Shown: positions 46,323 through 55,971 of the stretch, piece by piece | How positions within the stretch are numbered: position 1 is the stretch's first letter | Layout of the letters: the number at the start of each line of letters is the position of its first letter | NCBI RefSeq assembly: GCF_002849695.1 | Contig: NZ_CP018937.1 | Span: forward strand, 2,170,001 to 2,234,000 | From: Bacteroides fragilis | GTDB lineage: Bacteria; Bacteroidota; Bacteroidia; Bacteroidales; Bacteroidaceae | Length of the DNA stretch: 64,000 nucleotides | Direction of reading: 5' to 3' | Translations under genes and position numbers: made by a program | The notes under the pieces: generated by a model | What the model was told of the DNA's origin: nothing | What the model saw: only the letters and a program-made list of their open reading frames with translations | Database searches by the model: none

Positions 46323-47483
46323 TTATTCTTTCACCTTTCCGATAAACAGAACATTATTATCATTCTCATTCAAAGTAGCTGCCAGTTCCTTAAGTTTCTT
46401 TTCATCCGGACCGGAGCATTTGCCGGAAGCAAGATGTTTTTCTATCTTTTCAATCAACTGGCCCGGTTCCATACTTTGGATAAAGTACCCGCGATAGAAA
46501 CTGTGACCCGGAGCCGAAACAGGAAGATTACCGTAAAAGTCATTAACAAGGCGGAAATAAGAAGAAGCATTCTTCTTAGTGTCTACCAAGACATCTCCAC
46601 CTCCTGTTCCCTTTTTCCCCCAATAGGTGACTATGAAATGATGAGGTAGTCTGTAATATAAATGTATCGGTTTCTCATTCATATTCGGGAAGGTCATGGT
46701 GAATCTTGGTAACAACTTATTGTTAGTGGAATCATAAGTAAAAAGAGTATCTATACTGGTATGGAAGAAATCGAAATCGTTGCAATTTCTGTATGAGAAA
46801 ATTTCTCCGTCGAAGTTCATCACCTTTGTTGCGGCTGTCGCAGGGATTTGCTTCAGTATATTTCCGTCCGTATCCATTTGGAAAGCAAGAGGCTCTCCCT
46901 CATTGAAAGGCATGTGTATAATAGATAAACTTCCATCTTCATTCACCCATATTTTCGGTTTATTGACTTGTATGGGAAGCTGGATATCCTTAATCCATTG
47001 CCCGTTTATATCATACATCATGATTCTCTTCCCCACAAAAGGCGTGAAGAATATATGACCATTCTTTTCATCAATGCATTCATCGTAAAGGGTGGTGTCA
47101 TATTCACCGGGACCGCTTCCTACGGAACCGACATTATATAGGAATTTACCATTCCTGTCAAACAGCTTAAACACACCCCGATCCCCTTGGCGGATACCGA
47201 TGTAATTGTCGGTAGCATTAATAAACCAGGCTTTGAAGTATGCCTCTTCGGAGGTCTCAAAACGAACAATGCGACAATCTTCGACAAACTCGCTGAGTGG
47301 CACTTCTATGGTGTCTTTTACGAGTGATAAGTCACATATAGTCAGTTTGCTTCCGGCAGTTTCGACAGTAGTGATGCTCCCATCGTCTGTTTTCATTTCT
47401 TTGGATTTCTGGCCGGAGGTGTTGCAAGCGGATACACATCCCAGCAACAAAGCGGAGGATAAAAGTAAATAAGTGGTTTTCAT
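46323..47483 (-). CDS. 6-bladed beta-propeller lipoprotein
   Basis: A 386-residue exported protein with a lipoprotein signal (LLLGCVSAC; Cys16 or Cys20 as the acylated residue). The mature part resembles the 6-bladed beta-propeller family abundant in Bacteroides (DUF4934-like), with blade strands such as NYIGIRQGDRGVFKLFDRNGKFLYNVG kept in pieces, VGSGPGEYD and WIKDIQLP. These proteins are surface or periplasmic and of unknown ligand. It is divergent from the AraC-type regulator 308 bp away, which might control it. Confidence 0.85.
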   Translation of the reverse strand: MKTTYLLLSSALLLGCVSACNTSGQKSKEMKTDDGSITTVETAGSKLTICDLSLVKDTIEVPLSEFVEDCRIVRFETSEEAYFKAWFINATDNYIGIRQGDRGVFKLFDRNGKFLYNVGSVGSGPGEYDTTLYDECIDEKNGHIFFTPFVGKRIMMYDINGQWIKDIQLPIQVNKPKIWVNEDGSLSIIHMPFNEGEPLAFQMDTDGNILKQIPATAATKVMNFDGEIFSYRNCNDFDFFHTSIDTLFTYDSTNNKLLPRFTMTFPNMNEKPIHLYYRLPHHFIVTYWGKKGTGGGDVLVDTKKNASSYFRLVNDFYGNLPVSAPGHSFYRGYFIQSMEPGQLIEKIEKHLASGKCSGPDEKKLKELAATLNENDNNVLFIGKVKE

Positions 47484-47514
47484 GCAGAATTGTATTTAAG
47501 TTATTCGTCATCAA

Positions 47515-47522
47515 CAAATATA
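47515..47522 (-). promoter_or_regulatory. -7 box for the beta-propeller gene
   Basis: The minus strand reads TATATTTG, 31 bp before the ATG at 47483. Confidence 0.55.
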
Positions 47523-47710
47523 CGAATACTTCGTAATTACAAACTGTCCGTATAAACATATTTGCTCCGGATTAAACTATATTAACTTTTTCAGGACAAG
47601 CTTCACCCCACTGCCCATACCCCTATTATATTATCCTCCATGCTCATCATCCTCATCAGTATGTTGAGGTCCGGACCGGGATACATGCACACTATCTCAT
47701 TGTGTTTTGG

Positions 47711-47761
47711 ATAAAATATGCTATTCTTTTACTTGGCTCGCTTATAAATCGCATATTTTAT
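47711..47761. promoter_or_regulatory. 11-bp inverted repeat upstream of the AraC gene
   Basis: Exact arms ATAAAATATGC (47711-47721) and GCATATTTTAT (47751-47761) end just before the -7 box at 47763-47770. A third copy of GCATATTTTA lies at 48693-48702 after the gene. Possibly an operator for autoregulation (inference). Confidence 0.4.
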
Positions 47762-47762
47762 C

Positions 47763-47770
47763 TAAGTTTG
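47763..47770 (+). promoter_or_regulatory. -7 box for the AraC regulator
   Basis: TAAGTTTG matches TAnnTTTG, 21 bp before the ATG at 47792. The gene-free stretch 47484-47791 otherwise holds the divergent box at 47515 and the inverted repeat at 47711-47761. Confidence 0.55.
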
Positions 47771-47791
47771 CCGTGTGATAACAACTGATTT

Positions 47792-48679
47792 ATGGAAAAG
47801 AACAAACCTCTGGAACTGGCACTCGACCTGCTGAAGCACAGCAACATGGTATGCAACAACGAATATCGCTTCGTCACCCCGGATTTTGGCATTGTCATCA
47901 GCTTCGCCAATATGGAAAGCCACCTGTTCCGTTTGGGACAACCCTACCGGCTGAAGGAAGGAAGAATTATCCGCGGACTACGTGGAAAGGCACGGATCAT
48001 TATCAACCTGATTGAATATACCGTCTATCCACAAACCATTGTCACTTTCATCCCCGGCTCCATTGTCGAACTTTTAGAGTTCACACCCAATTACGATTTT
48101 CAGATGATCGCAGTGGACAAAGACTTCCTGCCGCTCCTACGACGTGACCAGCTCTTTGAATCACACGTACGGCAGAACCTCGTCACCCGGGTGACAGATA
48201 CCGAATGGAAGTTGTCGGATGCTTATTTCACTCTGATTTGGGAAACTGTTCAGGAAAAACCCTTCCGCCGGGAGGTAGTACAACATCTGCTTGCAGCTCT
48301 ACTGCATAATATAAAGTATATACGGACGGAAGAAGCCAATGACGCTTCTCACAGGTTTTCACATCAGGAAGAGATATTCTGGCGATTCATCACACTGGTG
48401 AACGAATCCAGCAAAAACGAACGTACCGTAGGATTCTATGCCGACAAGCTATGCCTAACTCCCCGTTATCTGAACACACTGATCCGGCAGGTCAGTCACC
48501 AGACAGTGATGGAGTGGATCAATCAGTCTGTTATTCTCGAAGCAAAAGTGTTACTGAAACACAGTGACCTGCTTGTATACCAGATTTCGGATGAACTGCA
48601 TTTTCCGAATCCCTCCTTCTTCTGCAAGTTCTTTAAACGAATGACGGGAATGACACCACAGGAGTATCAAAAAAGATAA
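47792..48679 (+). CDS. AraC-family transcriptional regulator
   Basis: A 295-residue regulator with an N-terminal cupin-like sensing domain (about 20-160) and a C-terminal double helix-turn-helix of AraC type (about 195-293). The first HTH has YADKLCLTPRYLNTLIRQVS and the second has VYQISDELHFPNPSFFCKFF, with the family ending MTGMTPQEYQKR. The ligand is unknown. It is divergent from the beta-propeller gene and about 1.8 kb upstream of the efflux operon, either of which it could regulate; such regulators often act next to their targets. Confidence 0.93.
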   Translation: MEKNKPLELALDLLKHSNMVCNNEYRFVTPDFGIVISFANMESHLFRLGQPYRLKEGRIIRGLRGKARIIINLIEYTVYPQTIVTFIPGSIVELLEFTPNYDFQMIAVDKDFLPLLRRDQLFESHVRQNLVTRVTDTEWKLSDAYFTLIWETVQEKPFRREVVQHLLAALLHNIKYIRTEEANDASHRFSHQEEIFWRFITLVNESSKNERTVGFYADKLCLTPRYLNTLIRQVSHQTVMEWINQSVILEAKVLLKHSDLLVYQISDELHFPNPSFFCKFFKRMTGMTPQEYQKR

Positions 48680-48770
48680 ATTCACTTTGATAGCATATTT
48701 TAGATTTAAATAGAAAAACATCAAAGGTCACAAAACATTGAATTCTAATGGAGTACACAGTATTACAATA

Positions 48771-50927
48771 TTATTTAATATCAGTTTCGTATTCCAATCC
48801 TTCCACCTCTGAATAATGAATGCCATCCCACTTTACAGGCATAAAGCAAAATTGCCACCTGCGTTGTCCTTCATCCCCATTCCAGTGGCCGAAAGGTACA
48901 CGAACTAAAACCTTATTTAGCCCCTTCTTGAGACTAATCTTAATTGGTGCCCGATAAAAATATCCTTGCCCTGTAAGCGGTATTTCAATTCTCCCCTGTC
49001 CCCATCCTGACCACGGTAAACTTTCAAAATCCCAAACAGGAGGCTCAATCCTATTTTCATTGAGCCATATATCTCCTCCACTCCAATCCCAACTGCCTTG
49101 TTGCGGTGCTCTTTCGGAACGATACCCGCCCGAATGTCCCCACATACCATTAAATCCGCACATTAAAAAAACGTCTTGCTCCCTGGGGCTTTTAATATAT
49201 GTCAATGCATAACATGTCCCATTGCCAATTCCCACATCATCAGACATTAATGTAGGCCATAAGTTAGGCTGATATCTATTGTTATGCATATTAAACATTG
49301 CGTACAAAGAACGAATTTGTACTACTCCTCCGTAAGCTGCCTCATCTTTCCATTTTAAAATCTTATTATTATCGATATATTCACTTTTTATAATCCGTTC
49401 AGGCTCAAAAGAGGTATCATTGATTCCCTTATGATCAAAGGGACCTATGATTCTCCACTTAAGCTCAGGTTGCTTGACATAAGCAAAAGGAATTCCTTGA
49501 AAATATTTATCCCTGTGAGCTACTAAACGATTTTCAAACTCATCAAATGCGATCCATGCACTACTCCCTTTTTTAGGCATGTTAGCAACAAACTGATTGG
49601 CTGATTCTTTAGCACCTCTCCATATTCTTTCGGCATATGTTAATAGAGTAGGATAAAATGGATATTGAGTTAAAATTTGCTTTTCGGGATATTCCCCAAG
49701 TCCACCGTCTGTCCATACACACATCACTCCCCCCAATGCATTTGTGTTTTCAGAAGCAACTTCGCATGGTTGCTGAAAGAATACTTGTTGTACGCCGGAC
49801 TGAGAATCCATATAATCCATATAAAATCCATTACCATCAATATAAGGTATATCTGTTTTGATCTGATGTCCTGATTCACATTTACCCCAAAACATACGAA
49901 TACAATCGTTATCTTGCTGGTAGCCGGGACTCCAAATAACAATCCGCTTGCCTTTATCTCGAATATACTTAATCATCTCAGGCATAAACTCAGGCATTGC
50001 AAACCTAACTTCATCGGATCCGATATGAAATAAAGAATCCTTGAATAATGGAATTACCTCATCCAATGCCTCTTTTAGTATAGCAATTCCTTTGGAGGTT
50101 TGCATATCATATCCTGTTGCCTTTTTAAAATACGCACTATGACCAGGCATATCAACCTCGGGGAGTACCCTTACGTTAAGAGAATCACAATAGGCAACAA
50201 ACTCTTTTATTTCTTTTTGTGTGTAAAATTTTCCCGGCTGTCGTGTTTTCCAGTAAGAATTATAGGATGTCAGTTCAGGATGACTTTTAACCTCAATTCT
50301 CCACCCGGGATCATCGGTTAAATGAAGGTGGAGCATATTTATTTTGTACATAGACAATTTGCGGATCACTTCACGCAAAAAAGAGATCTCCAAAAAATTA
50401 CGTCCTATATCAATCATCACCGAACGAACGCTAAATTCAGGGAGATCATCAACGTGACAATAATGTAAACGTAACATGCCGTGAGGTGATTCGGTAATCA
50501 TTTGACGAAGCGTTTGTAAAGCGTTAAAATACCCACCAAATGCATTTGCCTCAATAATAATGCCTTGTTTGTTAACTTGTAATGTATATGCTTCATCCGT
50601 TTCGAGCTCCCTTGAAGGAGTTGTAAATCTAATTTCGCATGTTTTTTTTCTCACCGACGTGAATTTTAGTGAATTAGAAATATCTATCACCTCTCTCTTC
50701 ACTTTTTGTTGAGTAGAACAATCGACAGAACCAGAAAACAAGATCGATAATTCTGTAAAATCTATGGTTTTGCGAGTTGAAGCAATAAATTTAGGCTGCG
50801 GTATTATAGCAGGATGACAGGCCTCTTGGGATGGTGTCGGAAGAGTCCAATTCTGTGCATAAGCAATATGATTTGTAAACAAAAACAAACCTGCTATCCA
50901 CAGGATCACTCTTATTGCTGATTTCAT
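48771..50927 (-). CDS. Exported GH20 beta-N-acetylhexosaminidase
   Basis: A 718-residue glycoside hydrolase that removes terminal GlcNAc or GalNAc from host or bacterial glycans. The signal peptide (MKSAIRVILWIAGLFLFTNH plus IAYAQ) is followed by a GH20b N-terminal domain (about 45-150) and the GH20 TIM barrel (about 155-480). The catalytic Asp-Glu pair is in HIGSDE, and substrate-binding segments HLHLTDDPGWR and LPEVDMPGHS are intact. A beta-rich C-terminal domain follows. Start chosen at ATG 50927 because the promoter box at 50955-50962 overlaps an earlier ATG. More AT-rich than the flanking carB block. Confidence 0.93.
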   Translation of the reverse strand: MKSAIRVILWIAGLFLFTNHIAYAQNWTLPTPSQEACHPAIIPQPKFIASTRKTIDFTELSILFSGSVDCSTQQKVKREVIDISNSLKFTSVRKKTCEIRFTTPSRELETDEAYTLQVNKQGIIIEANAFGGYFNALQTLRQMITESPHGMLRLHYCHVDDLPEFSVRSVMIDIGRNFLEISFLREVIRKLSMYKINMLHLHLTDDPGWRIEVKSHPELTSYNSYWKTRQPGKFYTQKEIKEFVAYCDSLNVRVLPEVDMPGHSAYFKKATGYDMQTSKGIAILKEALDEVIPLFKDSLFHIGSDEVRFAMPEFMPEMIKYIRDKGKRIVIWSPGYQQDNDCIRMFWGKCESGHQIKTDIPYIDGNGFYMDYMDSQSGVQQVFFQQPCEVASENTNALGGVMCVWTDGGLGEYPEKQILTQYPFYPTLLTYAERIWRGAKESANQFVANMPKKGSSAWIAFDEFENRLVAHRDKYFQGIPFAYVKQPELKWRIIGPFDHKGINDTSFEPERIIKSEYIDNNKILKWKDEAAYGGVVQIRSLYAMFNMHNNRYQPNLWPTLMSDDVGIGNGTCYALTYIKSPREQDVFLMCGFNGMWGHSGGYRSERAPQQGSWDWSGGDIWLNENRIEPPVWDFESLPWSGWGQGRIEIPLTGQGYFYRAPIKISLKKGLNKVLVRVPFGHWNGDEGQRRWQFCFMPVKWDGIHYSEVEGLEYETDIK

Positions 50928-50954
50928 TATGATATTTTTAAGGTACAATAAATG

Positions 50955-50962
50955 CAAAGATA
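50955..50962 (-). promoter_or_regulatory. -7 box for the GH20 gene
   Basis: The minus strand reads TATCTTTG, 27 bp before the ATG at 50927. It rules out the upstream ATG at 50957. Confidence 0.6.
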
Positions 50963-51094
50963 ATAAATTATCGGAAGTAAAAAAATATCTTAAAGAAAGA
51001 AAAGCTGTTCATTTACTAACCTTATAAACAAACTACCCGATATAGCGCATGCTACACCGGGTAGAAAATACAAAATGACATGATTGGCACTTTG

Positions 51095-51391
51095 CTATTT
51101 GAACTCTTCCAACACCAGTTTAAGTTCATCGATGGTCAGTTCTCCCACTTGCCTCCACAATTCGTGTCCACGCTGCAGAAGGATGAAAGCCGGAGCCGTC
51201 TCGATATTGAATGAATCCGCGACTGCCTTATCTCCCACTATATTCACTTTAACCACCTCGGAGACTTGTTTCTCGTAAGTCCGTACTACAGGTTCCAGCC
51301 ATTCATAATGGGGAGACCAGTCTGCATAAAATTCTACCAACACCAGACGATTCGTTCCGGATGCGGCATCCAATTGCTCTGCTATACTCAT
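51095..51391 (-). CDS. Thioredoxin-fold protein lacking the active-site cysteines
   Basis: A 98-residue thioredoxin-like protein. The fold is readable: VLVEFYADWSPHYEWLEPVV is the strand 2/helix 2 region, VVKVNIVGDKAVADSFNIETAPAFILL the strand 3/cis-proline region (TAPAF). The position of the WCGPC active site reads WSPHY, with no cysteine, and there is no cysteine in the whole protein, so it cannot do thiol-disulfide exchange. It probably acts as a binding or chaperone-like domain. It follows carB by 104 bp in the same direction. I use ATG 51391; a longer frame to 51436 is possible. Confidence 0.85.
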   Translation of the reverse strand: MSIAEQLDAASGTNRLVLVEFYADWSPHYEWLEPVVRTYEKQVSEVVKVNIVGDKAVADSFNIETAPAFILLQRGHELWRQVGELTIDELKLVLEEFK

Positions 51392-51495
51392 TGTTACACG
51401 CTTTATTGATTTATATGTACTTTCAACAACAGTCAACAGAAAAAGTTCCGGATTTCAGGATTGTTAAGCAAAAGAGGAGAAGAAGACGGAACTTC

Positions 51496-54400
51496 TTATT
51501 TATATTCTTCCCATGACTTGATTGCTATATCGTCAATATCCATCGTACAGAACGCATTGATAAACGCACTCGCCAATCGGGCATTGGTAATCAGCGGGAT
51601 GTTGAGGTCGATGGCGGCACGACGGATTTTGTAACCGTTATCCAGCTCACCGGCAGTCAGATTCTTGGGAATATTGACTACCATGTCGATCTCTTTCTTG
51701 TGCAACATCTCGAGTGCCTGGGGATGTCCTTCCTCACTGGGCCAGTAGACGCGGGTGTTCTCTACGCCATTCTCGGTAAGAAATTTGCTGGAACCTCCCG
51801 TTGCGAAGATATTATATCCCTTCTTCTGTAACATACGGGCCGCTTCGAGCATATCCACTTTCTGTTTCGGCGTTCCGGTAGAGAGCAGGATGTTCTTCTT
51901 CGGAATGCGATAGCCCACGGAAAGCATTGCTTTTAGTACGGCACAGGAAGTATCGCTGCCGATACAACCTACCTCACCGGTCGATGCCATGTCGACACCC
52001 AGCACAGGATCAGCTTTCTGAAGACGATTGAAAGAGAACTGACTGGCCTTGATACCGACATAATCGAGTTCAAAAAGGTTCTTGTTCGGCTTCTCAACAG
52101 GCAGACCGAGCATGACTTTCGTAGCAAGTTCGATAAAGTTGATCTTCAGCACTTTGCTGACAAAGGGGAACGAACGGCTGGCACGGAGATTACACTCGAT
52201 CACTTTGATGTCGTTGTCTTTAGCCAGATACTGGATGTTGAACGGACCGGAGATATTGAGTGCCTTGGCTATTTCACGACTGATACGCTTAATGCGACGC
52301 ACCGTCTCCACATACAACTTCTGCGGCGGGAACTGGATGGTGGCATCACCGGAGTGTACGCCGGCAAATTCGATGTGTTCGGAAATGGCATACGCAACGA
52401 TCTCCCCGTTTTGTGCTACGGCATCCATCTCCACCTCTTTGGCATGTTCAATGAACTGGCTGACCACAACCGGGTGCTTCTTCGAAACATTGGCTGCCAG
52501 TTGCAGGAAGCGTTCCAGTTCTTCCTGATTGGAGCAAACATTCATGGCCGCCCCACTAAGCACATACGACGGACGCACGAGCACAGGGAAACCGACCTTG
52601 TCTACGAAGGAGTTGATATCTTCGAGCGAAGTAAGCGCACGCCATTCCGGCTGATCCACGCCGATGCGGTCAAGCATGGCGGAGAATTTATCACGGTCCT
52701 CGGCATTATCGATACTCTTGGCGGAAGTACCGAGAATATGAATATTCTGGGCATCGAGGCGCAGAGCAAGATTGTTCGGTATCTGCCCTCCGGTGGAGAC
52801 GATGACACCATGCGGATTCTCCAGTTCAAGAATATCCATCACACGTTCGAAAGTCAATTCGTCAAAGTAGAGGCGATCGCACATATCGTAATCGGTCGAT
52901 ACGGTTTCGGGATTATAATTGATCATCACCGAACGCCAGCCTTCCTTACGGATGGTATTGAGTGCCTGCACCCCGCACCAGTCAAACTCTACCGAAGAAC
53001 CGATGCGATAAGCACCCGAACCAAGCACCACGATGGAACGGTGGTCGCCCAGGTAGGTTACATCGTTGGCTGTGCCGCTGTAGGTCAAATAAAGGTAATT
53101 GGTCTGTGCCGGATACTCGGCAGCAAGCGTATCGATCTGCTTCACCACGGGAACGATGCCCAGGCTCTTGCGGTAATTGCGGACATAAAGGCTCCCGTCT
53201 TCCATATCACCTTCGTAACCGATGGCACGTGCTATCTGGAAGTCAGAGAATCCCTGTCGCTTGGCTTGCTTAAGCAGGTCGGCAGGCAAGTCGGCTATCT
53301 GCTTGTGATTATTCCCCCACTGATGAAGCTCCTCCGAAGTATTCATGATGTTCATCAGCTTTTGCAGGAACCATTTGTCAATCTTGGTCAGGTCGTGCAC
53401 CTGGTCGATGGTATATCCCGCACGGAAGGCCTTCGATATGACGAAGATACGTTTGTCGGTCGGTTCATGCAGCGCTTTGTCGATGTCGGAGATGACGAGT
53501 TCTTTGTTTTCCACAAAACCGTGCATACCCTGTCCTATCATACGAAGTCCTTTCTGAATCGCTTCTTCAAAGGTACGCCCGATGGCCATCACCTCACCGA
53601 CAGACTTCATAGAAGAACCGAGTTCTTTATCCACTCCGTGGAACTTACCGAGATCCCAACGGGGGATTTTGCAGACTACGTAGTCCAGCGCCGGTTCAAA
53701 GAACGCACTGGTAGTCTTCGTCACGGAGTTTTTCAAATCGAACAGCCCGTACCCGAGTCCGAGTTTGGCAGCCACGAAAGCAAGCGGATAACCGGTAGCC
53801 TTCGACGCCAAAGCAGACGAACGGCTCAGACGGGCATTCACCTCGATCACCCGGTAATCTTCCGATTCGGGATCGAAAGCATACTGCACGTTACATTCGC
53901 CCACGATACCGATGTGGCGGATGATGCGGATGGCAAGCTCACGCAATTTATGATATTCTTTATTGGTCAAGGTTTGCGAAGGAGCAATCACAATGGATTC
54001 TCCGGTATGGATGCCCAGTGGGTCGAAATTCTCCATGTTGCAGACCGTGATACAGTTGTCAAAGCGGTCGCGCACTACTTCGTATTCCACCTCTTTCCAT
54101 CCCCGCAAGCTCTTCTCAACCAGCACCTGCGGAGAAAAAGCGAACGCTTTCTCAACAAGTACGTCCAGTTCTGCTTCGTTGTCACAGAAGCCGGAACCTA
54201 ATCCACCCAATGCGTAAGCCGCACGGACAATGACCGGATAACCTAATTCCCGGGCTGCACGACGAGCATCTTCGGCGTTCTCAACAGCTTCGCTCTTGAT
54301 GGTTTTCACGTCAATCTCGTTCAGCTTCTCCACGAAAAGCTCACGGTCTTCGGTATCGATAATGGCTTGTACGGGAGTTCCCAATACACGTACTCCGTAT

Positions 54401-54726
54401 TTTTCGAGAATGCCTTCGCGGTAAAGGGCCACGCCGCAGTTCAGTGCCGTCTGTCCGCCAAAGGCAAGCATGATACCCTCAGGACGTTCCTTCTGAATCA
54501 CCTTCTCGACGAAATAAGGAGTTACGGGAAGGAAATAAATCTGATCTGCCACACCTTCCGATGTCTGTACGGTGGCAATATTGGGGTTGATCAGGATGGT
54601 TTCGATTCCTTCTTCTTTCAAGGCTTTGAGCGCTTGGGAACCGGAGTAGTCGAACTCACCGGCTTCACCGATTTTCAAGGCTCCGGAACCAAGGAGCAGT
54701 ACTTTCTTTATATTGTTTTCTTTCAT
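51496..54726 (-). CDS. carB: Carbamoyl-phosphate synthase large subunit
   Basis: Makes carbamoyl phosphate from bicarbonate, ammonia and two ATP, for arginine and pyrimidine synthesis. The 1076-residue protein has the expected two ATP-grasp halves (about 1-400 and 555-940), an oligomerisation region between them (about 405-550) and a C-terminal MGS-like allosteric domain (about 945-1076). Motifs such as VEVNARLSRSSALASKATGYP (kept partial) and ECNLRASRSFPFVSKV mark the two grasp domains. It lies 152 bp downstream of carA across the hairpin at 54752-54840. Confidence 0.97.
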   Translation of the reverse strand: MKENNIKKVLLLGSGALKIGEAGEFDYSGSQALKALKEEGIETILINPNIATVQTSEGVADQIYFLPVTPYFVEKVIQKERPEGIMLAFGGQTALNCGVALYREGILEKYGVRVLGTPVQAIIDTEDRELFVEKLNEIDVKTIKSEAVENAEDARRAARELGYPVIVRAAYALGGLGSGFCDNEAELDVLVEKAFAFSPQVLVEKSLRGWKEVEYEVVRDRFDNCITVCNMENFDPLGIHTGESIVIAPSQTLTNKEYHKLRELAIRIIRHIGIVGECNVQYAFDPESEDYRVIEVNARLSRSSALASKATGYPLAFVAAKLGLGYGLFDLKNSVTKTTSAFFEPALDYVVCKIPRWDLGKFHGVDKELGSSMKSVGEVMAIGRTFEEAIQKGLRMIGQGMHGFVENKELVISDIDKALHEPTDKRIFVISKAFRAGYTIDQVHDLTKIDKWFLQKLMNIMNTSEELHQWGNNHKQIADLPADLLKQAKRQGFSDFQIARAIGYEGDMEDGSLYVRNYRKSLGIVPVVKQIDTLAAEYPAQTNYLYLTYSGTANDVTYLGDHRSIVVLGSGAYRIGSSVEFDWCGVQALNTIRKEGWRSVMINYNPETVSTDYDMCDRLYFDELTFERVMDILELENPHGVIVSTGGQIPNNLALRLDAQNIHILGTSAKSIDNAEDRDKFSAMLDRIGVDQPEWRALTSLEDINSFVDKVGFPVLVRPSYVLSGAAMNVCSNQEELERFLQLAANVSKKHPVVVSQFIEHAKEVEMDAVAQNGEIVAYAISEHIEFAGVHSGDATIQFPPQKLYVETVRRIKRISREIAKALNISGPFNIQYLAKDNDIKVIECNLRASRSFPFVSKVLKINFIELATKVMLGLPVEKPNKNLFELDYVGIKASQFSFNRLQKADPVLGVDMASTGEVGCIGSDTSCAVLKAMLSVGYRIPKKNILLSTGTPKQKVDMLEAARMLQKKGYNIFATGGSSKFLTENGVENTRVYWPSEEGHPQALEMLHKKEIDMVVNIPKNLTAGELDNGYKIRRAAIDLNIPLITNARLASAFINAFCTMDIDDIAIKSWEEYK

Positions 54727-54751
54727 TATTAGTTTGTTTTTGAGGTTAATC

Positions 54752-54840
54752 CACCACAGAGGACACAGAGAACACAGAGTTTTAATCTCTTGTTTATTAG
54801 GATATTTAAGAGAAATATATTCTCTGTGTCCTCTGTGGTG
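54752..54840. repeat. CACCACAGAGG hairpin repeat between carA and carB (copy B)
   Basis: Exact 21-nt arms (54752-54772 and 54820-54840) enclosing a 47-nt AT-rich loop. The arm starts CACCACAGAGGACACAGAG. The same outer consensus occurs at 26622-26677 and 55972-56075. No strong T-tract, so it is not a plain terminator; it may protect or separate carA and carB messages. Confidence 0.85.
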
Positions 54841-54878
54841 AATCGTATTCGTTTCTGATCATTTATGCAGAATATACT

Positions 54879-55955
54879 TCAGAGCAGTTTCACGAACTCG
54901 TCGAAAAGGAATTCCGTATCGGTCGGTCCGCTTGCCGCTTCCGGATGGAACTGTGCGGAGAACCACGGGTTTGTTTTATGGCGGATTCCTTCGTTGGAGC
55001 CATCATTCATATTGATGAACAACGGTTCCCAATCGGTGCCGAGTGTGTTGTTATCTACCGCGTAACCATGATTTTGTGAAGTGATGAAACAACGTTCAGT
55101 GCCTGCCATCCGTACCGGCTGATTATGACTGCGATGACCGTATTTCAGTTTGTATATTTTGGCTCCTCCGGCTTTGCTCAGCAACTGGTTACCCATGCAG
55201 ATACCAAAAATAGGAAGTTTCGAGTTCTGCATAGCACGGCGGATGTTCTGCACCGCAGCATCACATGTATCCGGGTCACCCGGTCCGTTGGAGATGAAGA
55301 GTCCGTCGAATTCCAGATGATTGAAATCATAATCCCAAGGCACGCGAATCACTTCCACATCCCGGCGAAGCAAGCAGCGGATAATGTTCGTCTTTACACC
55401 ACAATCCACCAGTACGACTTTTTTCTTACCCGCGCCTTCATTGTAACGGATCACCTCTTTACAGGAAACCTTGTCTACGTAGTTCACCCCGCTGTAAACA
55501 GCTTCCGGAGCATTTTCCGGTTCATCGTCAAACACAATCCGTCCCATCATCACTCCGTGTTCACGCAGCACTTTGGTCAGCTCACGGGTATCGATGCCCG
55601 TAATGCCCGGCACCTGCTCCCGTTTCAGCCAGTCCGCCAGACTTTCCACTGCGTTCCAATGGCTGTATTCCTGTGAGTAATCGCTCACGATGATGGCTTC
55701 GGCATGGATGCGTTCGCTCTCCATGAATGTAGCCAGCCCGTTGGGTTCCATACTGAAAGGAGGCACACCATAGTTGCCTACCAGCGGATAAGTCAGTGTC
55801 ATCAGCTGCCCTGCATACGAAGGGTCGGTCAGACTCTCCGGATAACCGGTCATGGCGGTATTAAACACGACTTCACCTGCCACAGGCTTTTCGTAGCCAA
55901 ACGACTTGCCGTGGAAACGGCTCCCGTCGTCAAGGATCAAAGTTACATTCTTCAT
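54879..55955 (-). CDS. carA: Carbamoyl-phosphate synthase small subunit
   Basis: Glutaminase subunit that hydrolyses glutamine and passes ammonia to CarB. The 358-residue protein has the CPSase small-chain N-terminal domain (about 1-145, DDGSRFHGKSFGY, then FNTAMTGYPESLTDPSYAGQ) and a class I glutamine amidotransferase domain with nucleophile GICMGNQ and HPEAASGP histidine. I start at ATG 55955 (MKNVTLILDDG), the family N-terminus; a longer frame to 56009 runs into the repeat at 55972-56075. Part of the purF-like, carA, carB series. Confidence 0.96.
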   Translation of the reverse strand: MKNVTLILDDGSRFHGKSFGYEKPVAGEVVFNTAMTGYPESLTDPSYAGQLMTLTYPLVGNYGVPPFSMEPNGLATFMESERIHAEAIIVSDYSQEYSHWNAVESLADWLKREQVPGITGIDTRELTKVLREHGVMMGRIVFDDEPENAPEAVYSGVNYVDKVSCKEVIRYNEGAGKKKVVLVDCGVKTNIIRCLLRRDVEVIRVPWDYDFNHLEFDGLFISNGPGDPDTCDAAVQNIRRAMQNSKLPIFGICMGNQLLSKAGGAKIYKLKYGHRSHNQPVRMAGTERCFITSQNHGYAVDNNTLGTDWEPLFINMNDGSNEGIRHKTNPWFSAQFHPEAASGPTDTEFLFDEFVKLL

Positions 55956-55971
55956 TCTTATCTTCGTTTTA

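Noticed and set aside
52354..54201. Open frame of about 615 codons on the plus strand
   Set aside because: It lies opposite carB, whose frame is conserved from end to end; the long antisense frame reflects the codon bias of carB.
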